Shown in pieces: positions 4,201 through 6,852 of a DNA stretch of 6,852 nt. Origin of the DNA: Prevotella sp. (lineage in GTDB: Bacteria > Bacteroidota > Bacteroidia > Bacteroidales > Bacteroidaceae); assembly GCA_021203705.1 (NCBI GenBank), contig JAJQAR010000332.1:1-6852 (forward strand), in the 5' to 3' direction. The notes under the pieces are model-generated. The model saw only the letters and a program-made list of their open reading frames with translations. It was not told where the DNA came from and did no database searches. The first letter of the stretch is position 1. Every line of letters begins with the position of its first letter. Both the position numbers and the translations under genes were made by a program.

Positions 4201-6852
4201 TTACTTTTCCTGCTCCGCCTATCTTGCTCCACTTAATGCTTGGAAGCTTAAAGGATACTGTTGCTGAACCTATCTTGATGTTCTTTAAGAGTGATGAGGA
4301 GTTAATCAGCGATACTGCATCATTCTGGAGATTATCCCATGTTGAATTGATTCCGAGAAGCTCTACAACCATATCATAGATTGTCTCGCCGTCATCAAGT
4401 ATGATGAATGTCAGAGGATCAAGGAAGTTTGTAACAGGATAAAGGAGACATTCTACAAAGTACTGTACTCCGCCCTTGCCTATGAAGTTAGCTATTGACG
4501 GAAGAAGATCTACTATCTCGTTTACCGGATCTTTAAGTACTTTGTCTACAAGGTTCAGAAGCGGATTGATGATGTCAAGCAGCAGATTGTCTTTATCGCT
4601 CTTTGCATCTTTTGCATACTTGCTTGTCGATACTGTTGTGCAGCCTAATGCATCAAGAAGAGGTTTAACTGCATTTGCATAGCCGTTTGCGCCTGTGAAA
4701 TCAATTACTCCCGCAATTGAGATTGTGCCGCTGTTCAGGAATACATTAAGTATGTCTTCAAGAGGACTCAGTGCTGCAACTAATGCCTTTGCAAATGTCT
4801 TGCGGTCTGTTACGTTCCATTTCCACTTAGATGTGTCTGCGCTTGAAAGTGAGGACGCACTCTTGATTGAGCTTGCAACCTTTGTATATCCGGCTGCCTT
4901 CAGTTCTTTTGCTATTGTCTTCTGCGATACATCTGCACCGAGAAGTGAAAGTATTGTCTTTACTGTTGTATTGTCAAACAGACTGTATACTGTTGATACT
5001 ATGCTTGTTACCATACTGTCTGTATATACATTGTCTGCTACAAGGTCTGTCAGTGACAGATTGAGTACATTATTCAAGACATTGTTGAGTATTGTTGAAA
5101 TTGCATCTACAAGATTTGAAACTTCACTAGATGTATATCCGTTAGTGTAGCTGACGCTTGTCTTCTTGTAGTTGTTTGTGAGGAATGACCAGTCTGCTGT
5201 GAAATCTGATGCATCAAGCGCTGCAACAAGTTCAACAAGTATCGTGATGAACTCATCATCGCTTACTGCATAAATCTTTGCAAGATACGGTTTCAATGTC
5301 TTGTATGTGCTGCTGCCTGCAAGACTCTTTACTATCTTGTTGATTGCTGTCTGATTTGCAGTTACTGTATTCCAGAGATATTTAAGTATCAGTGTTGCTG
5401 CATTGGTTGTATTTGCATTTACTGCTCCGCTCTTGACTGTTCCGCAGCCGCCGAGTTTTGACAAATCCATATCAGGCAGTGTGATTGATACCTTTGTGCC
5501 GTTGATTGTAATGCTGCTCAGCAGTGAATTGATATACGGTATGATTTCATCCTGCGCTTCATCCCATGTGAGATCTACGCCGAGGAAGTCAAGCACTACC
5601 TGAATTATCGATGTGTCATCTGTGCTGTCTGTAAGAAGGAATGTGAGTGGACTTACGATATTAAGTACAGGATAAAGGAGACATTCTACAAAGTACTGTA
5701 CTCCGCCTTTATCTATGAAGTTTGCTATCGACGGTGCTATCTCAAGTATTCCGTTTACAGGGTCTGCAAGCACTGAATCAACTAAATCAAGTATCGAATT
5801 GAGAATGTCTGAAATCATTGCATTCTCATCATTGCTGATGTCTTTTGCATACTGGCTTGCTGATACTGTTGTGCAGCCTAATGCATCAAGCAGCGGTTTA
5901 ATTGCATTGGAGTATCCGTTTGCGCCTGTAATATCTGCTACACCGGCAATGCTGATTGTGCCGCTGTTGAGAAGTACTGCAAGAAGATCATTAAACGGAC
6001 TGATTACTGCTGCAATTGCTGCTGCAAATGACTCTCTGTCTGTTACTCCCCATTTCCAGCTTGATGTGTCTGCTGCTGAGAATGTATCTGATGCTGCTAT
6101 TGATTTTGCTACACTGCTGTAGTCTGAAAGAAGTGCGCTTACTGCCTCTGTCGATACATCTATTCCGAGAAGCGACATAATTGTCTTAACTGTACTGTTG
6201 TCAAGAAGTGAATAAATGGCACTCGCAATCGTTGTTACCATATCATCTGTATATACATTCTCTGCTGTCAGATCTGTGAGAGATACATCAAGTATTGATG
6301 TCAGTACATTTTCAAGTACTGCTGAAATTGTATCTACAAGATTTGAAACTTCACTCGATTTGTAGCCGTTCTTGTAGCTGACGCTTGTCTTCTCATAGTT
6401 GTCTGTGAGGAATGACCAGTCTGCTACGAAGTCTGATGAATCAAGGCTCTCAAGAAGTTCAAAGATTAAATCTATTACATCATCTGATGAAAGAGCAAAT
6501 ACTTTATCTACATATGTTTCAACTGTGCTCCATGTATCAGCGCCGAGAAGGTTTTCAAGTATTGTGTCTACCTTTTCTTCATTATCTGTAACGATATCCC
6601 AGATGTCCTCAATGAGACTTATGATTTCATCATATGCGCCTTCAATGCGGCAGGTATGACCATCTGCATCTGTATTCTCTGATACTGTGCCGTATGAAGC
6701 TATATCACTGAGACTGAAGTTAGACAAATCAAGATCAAGTGCAATGCTCTGTCCATTTACACTGATGGTGATGCCGGATACAAGAGCAGAAGCTAATGGT
6801 TCAATTGCACTCTGTGCATTGTCCCATGTGTATTCTGTATCTGCTGCATCTT
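1286..6852 (-). CDS. Giant repetitive surface protein with C-terminal membrane anchor (5' end outside window)
   Basis: I do not recognise the family. The frame is open to the right edge: in-frame codons run from 6850, and the residues before the TTG at 6725-6727 (DAADTEYTWDNAQ...) match the repeat pattern, so that TTG is an internal Leu codon and not the start. Visible length is 1854 residues. Numbering from the edge, residues 8-427, 428-836, 837-1245 and 1246-1639 are four tandem repeats and 1640-1772 is a partial fifth. Residues 1773-1804 form an acidic Ser/Thr linker, 1805-1826 a Val/Leu/Ile/Trp transmembrane helix, then KRGKK and an acidic, Pro/Gly-containing tail ending NEN-TGA. The basic stop-transfer implies the repeats are outside and the tail in the cytoplasm. 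There is no LPXTG motif and no recognised catalytic signature. Repeats are mostly amphipathic helix with short strand-like stretches (ITINGTKVSITLP). Adhesion, stalk or cell-surface scaffold roles are guesses. The coding call is very secure; the function is unknown. Confidence 0.95.
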   Translation of the reverse strand, partial: DAADTEYTWDNAQSAIEPLASALVSGITISVNGQSIALDLDLSNFSLSDIASYGTVSENTDADGHTCRIEGAYDEIISLIEDIWDIVTDNEEKVDTILENLLGADTWSTVETYVDKVFALSSDDVIDLIFELLESLDSSDFVADWSFLTDNYEKTSVSYKNGYKSSEVSNLVDTISAVLENVLTSILDVSLTDLTAENVYTDDMVTTIASAIYSLLDNSTVKTIMSLLGIDVSTEAVSALLSDYSSVAKSIAASDTFSAADTSSWKWGVTDRESFAAAIAAVISPFNDLLAVLLNSGTISIAGVADITGANGYSNAIKPLLDALGCTTVSASQYAKDISNDENAMISDILNSILDLVDSVLADPVNGILEIAPSIANFIDKGGVQYFVECLLYPVLNIVSPLTFLLTDSTDDTSIIQVVLDFLGVDLTWDEAQDEIIPYINSLLSSITINGTKVSITLPDMDLSKLGGCGTVKSGAVNANTTNAATLILKYLWNTVTANQTAINKIVKSLAGSSTYKTLKPYLAKIYAVSDDEFITILVELVAALDASDFTADWSFLTNNYKKTSVSYTNGYTSSEVSNLVDAISTILNNVLNNVLNLSLTDLVADNVYTDSMVTSIVSTVYSLFDNTTVKTILSLLGADVSQKTIAKELKAAGYTKVASSIKSASSLSSADTSKWKWNVTDRKTFAKALVAALSPLEDILNVFLNSGTISIAGVIDFTGANGYANAVKPLLDALGCTTVSTSKYAKDAKSDKDNLLLDIINPLLNLVDKVLKDPVNEIVDLLPSIANFIGKGGVQYFVECLLYPVTNFLDPLTFIILDDGETIYDMVVELLGINSTWDNLQNDAVSLINSSSLLKNIKIGSATVSFKLPSIKWSKIGGAGKVKSKLISANSTNSATLLLKYLWRVVTTNETAINKIVKSLAGSSTYKTLKPYLARLLAISENKAVATLCQLVEALDSSSYSADWSFLTKNYKSTSVTYPSGVTESDILETIDILTEAVTNALEIFSVSLPNLVSSNVYTDSVVTSIVKAVYSLFDNSTVKGILSLFGIDVSQSAVAKSLKSDYPSVASSIKSAKSYSKADTSKWKWNVTDRKTFAKALVAALRPFEDVLAVFLNSGTVNIADVVDFTGANGYKNAVKPMLDALGCTTVSASQYAKDVKSNKDNLLLDIINPLLNLVDSVLKDPINKALEIMPSIANFINKGGVQCAIENLLYPITNFLNPITSIILDKGESVYDFLLELLGVDATWDNLQNDLVSLINSTSLLKNITIGSSKVSFKIPSIDWSKLAGCGKVSNGKIKANTAKELMVILRYLFKVLSTNKSAVMTLVGGSSSTIGQIVSNVINCGADGITKIVVDILLKLQPFENATWTFKDIKSVVTKYTENYDRDDYAEAVGMTDDLITELLGELLNLSLTDLIEQNLYTNSIINTIAKLIYTNIEKVDIGIDINTVLKVIDLDVTTKGVSKQISDFSAASSAIAKCSTWADVDFDTLDWGVTTGDRTSFVNALAAVLRPFDSVLSAVLSGDDLVVLGSIQIAGGDAYNTALVPLAEALGVETTDLTSVATYKENSTNDTLITSLINPVLDKVEEIADAPITTLCNMLPNIAYFILNGGVKEAAENLLKPVTNILEEIDPIYSIDLDQYLSYLDNIDIDSLANSILSSVEINGTALGIQIPDIDLETLAGRGTIVDYTSVRTYNGSRMQCKMVEADTPAVFISVLRYLLETIKENLDAINALLASLNLGDSVTSIIDQILQALVDGDIDSVIELLMELLLGYGSDESPLEEAVAEDNTPSTTLVARTLGNYNWLYWLIWAVIVVVLVVVLLVVLKRGKKDDNPELDSGAAGEAPQGDKPNEN
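1373..1438 (-). other. C-terminal transmembrane anchor of the giant protein
   Basis: Codes for 22 hydrophobic residues, WLYWLIWAV followed by a run of Val, Leu and Ile, and is directly followed by KRGKK. The positive-inside rule puts the C-terminal tail in the cytoplasm and the repeats outside. There is no sorting motif before it, so covalent wall attachment by a standard sortase is not supported. Codons for Val are strikingly uniform (GTA GTA GTA, CTG, GTA GTA GTA), giving a near-microsatellite. Confidence 0.9.
1535..1933 (-). repeat. Partial terminal repeat unit E (about 133 residues)
   Basis: Corresponds to the first third of a repeat: VEINGTALGIQIPDID aligns with ITINGTKVSITLPDMD of B, and LAGRGTI aligns with LAGCGKV of D. 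A Cys-bearing strand (RMQCKMVE) and a helix pair ending LLMELLLGY follow. It stops before the place where ADWSFLT would come. The conserved TWD is not retained at its start. The Cys strand matches unit A (HTCRIEG) and is missing from B, C and D. The likely role is a membrane-proximal cap before the linker. Confidence 0.8.
1934..3115 (-). repeat. Protein repeat unit D (394 residues, divergent)
   Basis: Fourth unit, starting TWDNLQNDLV. Its first 50 or so residues are close to C, after which it diverges strongly. ADWSFLT becomes ATWTFKD (Trp1368), WKWNVTDR becomes DWGVTTGDR, GANGY becomes GGDAY, LDALGCTTVS becomes AEALGVETTD with the Cys lost, and KGGVQ becomes NGGVK. The spacing of the landmarks is retained, so it is the same fold unit. 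Divergence next to the membrane-proximal end is common for capping units of repeat proteins; that reading is an inference. The boundary with the following partial unit is set by alignment to IPDID and is approximate. Confidence 0.85.
3116..4342 (-). repeat. Protein repeat unit C (409 residues)
   Basis: Third unit, TWDNLQ to TWDNLQ, with the same length as B. It keeps the ADWSFLT motif (Trp965), NVYTDSVV, WKWNVTDR, GANGY, LDALGCTTVS (Cys1146), PSIANFI and KGGVQ. It is more lysine-rich than A, with many SK and DK steps. It reads GGAGKV where B has GGCGTV and D has AGCGKV. Its first half resembles B at DNA level, while its last part (KDPINK, GESVYD, TSLLKN) leads into D, giving a mosaic look across copies. 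Confidence 0.92.
4343..5569 (-). repeat. Protein repeat unit B (409 residues)
   Basis: Second unit, from TWDEAQ to just before TWDNLQ. It carries the same ordered landmarks: GGCGTV, ADWSFLT (Trp554), NVYTDSMV, WKWNVTDR, LNSGTISIAG, GANGY, LDALGCTTVS (Cys737), PSIANFI, KGGVQYF. At DNA level it shares a 41-bp identical block with unit A (4434-4474 versus 5667-5707). It shares a 57-bp identical block with unit C (4784-4840 versus 3557-3613), and a 55-bp block with one mismatch (5298-5352 versus 4065-4119). These are offset by 1227 or 1233 bp, exactly one period. Confidence 0.92.
5570..6829 (-). repeat. Protein repeat unit A (420 residues)
   Basis: First complete unit in the window, bounded by the recurring TWD motif (TWDNAQ here, TWDEAQ at the start of the next unit). 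Landmarks in order, numbered from the window edge: a YGTV turn, a Cys-containing strand (HTCRIEG), the ADWSFLT motif with Trp145, NVYTDDMV, the WKWGVTDR motif, LNSGTISIAG, GANGY, the LDALGCTTVS motif with Cys326, PSIANFI and KGGVQYF. It is about 11 residues longer than units B and C, and the excess lies in the Cys-containing segment near its start. The trace of a unit at 6850-6830 shows that further sequence precedes it. Confidence 0.9.

Noticed and set aside
3402..5890. CRISPR array suggested by the regularly spaced identical 29-bp blocks
   Set aside because: The spacing is about 1.23 kb, the blocks lie in frame within one protein-coding gene, and the intervening DNA is itself repeated. They are conserved pieces of protein repeats.
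6725..6727. TTG as the start codon of the giant gene
   Set aside because: The same frame is open upstream to the window edge and the upstream residues match the repeat (TWDNAQ...). No ribosome binding site precedes the TTG. It is an internal Leu codon in LDLDLSNF.

Overview
The window holds two genes on the minus strand, read from high to low coordinates, followed by an intrinsic terminator and a short non-coding tail. Moderately AT-rich DNA, a strong AAGGAGGG ribosome binding site and proteins anchored in a single membrane suggest a low-GC Gram-positive bacterium, most likely a clostridial Firmicute. No housekeeping gene, RNA gene or mobile element is present to narrow this further, so genus and habitat cannot be named.

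Positions 6852 to 1286 are the 3' part of a very large gene. The reading frame is still open at the right edge, so the true start, any signal peptide and possibly more repeats lie outside. The visible 1854 residues consist almost entirely of four tandem units of about 394-420 residues, then a one-third-length terminal unit, an acidic linker, one transmembrane helix and a 28-residue cytoplasmic tail. No catalytic motif or known domain was recognised. It looks like a long, repetitive, mostly helical surface protein held by a C-terminal membrane anchor without an LPXTG sorting signal.

Positions 1269 to 238 encode a 343-residue protein with a lysine-rich cytoplasmic N-terminus, one membrane helix and an extracytoplasmic domain. 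Its start codon lies 16 nt after the stop of the giant gene, with a strong ribosome binding site in the gap, so the two are very probably cotranscribed and likely act at the same membrane. A hairpin with a UUCG loop 11 nt after its stop probably ends the transcript.

Positions 1 to 200 hold no gene I can support. The main item of interest is the two-gene module: a giant repeat protein anchored at its C-terminus and a small partner anchored at its N-terminus, neither of a family I recognise. Function is unknown.
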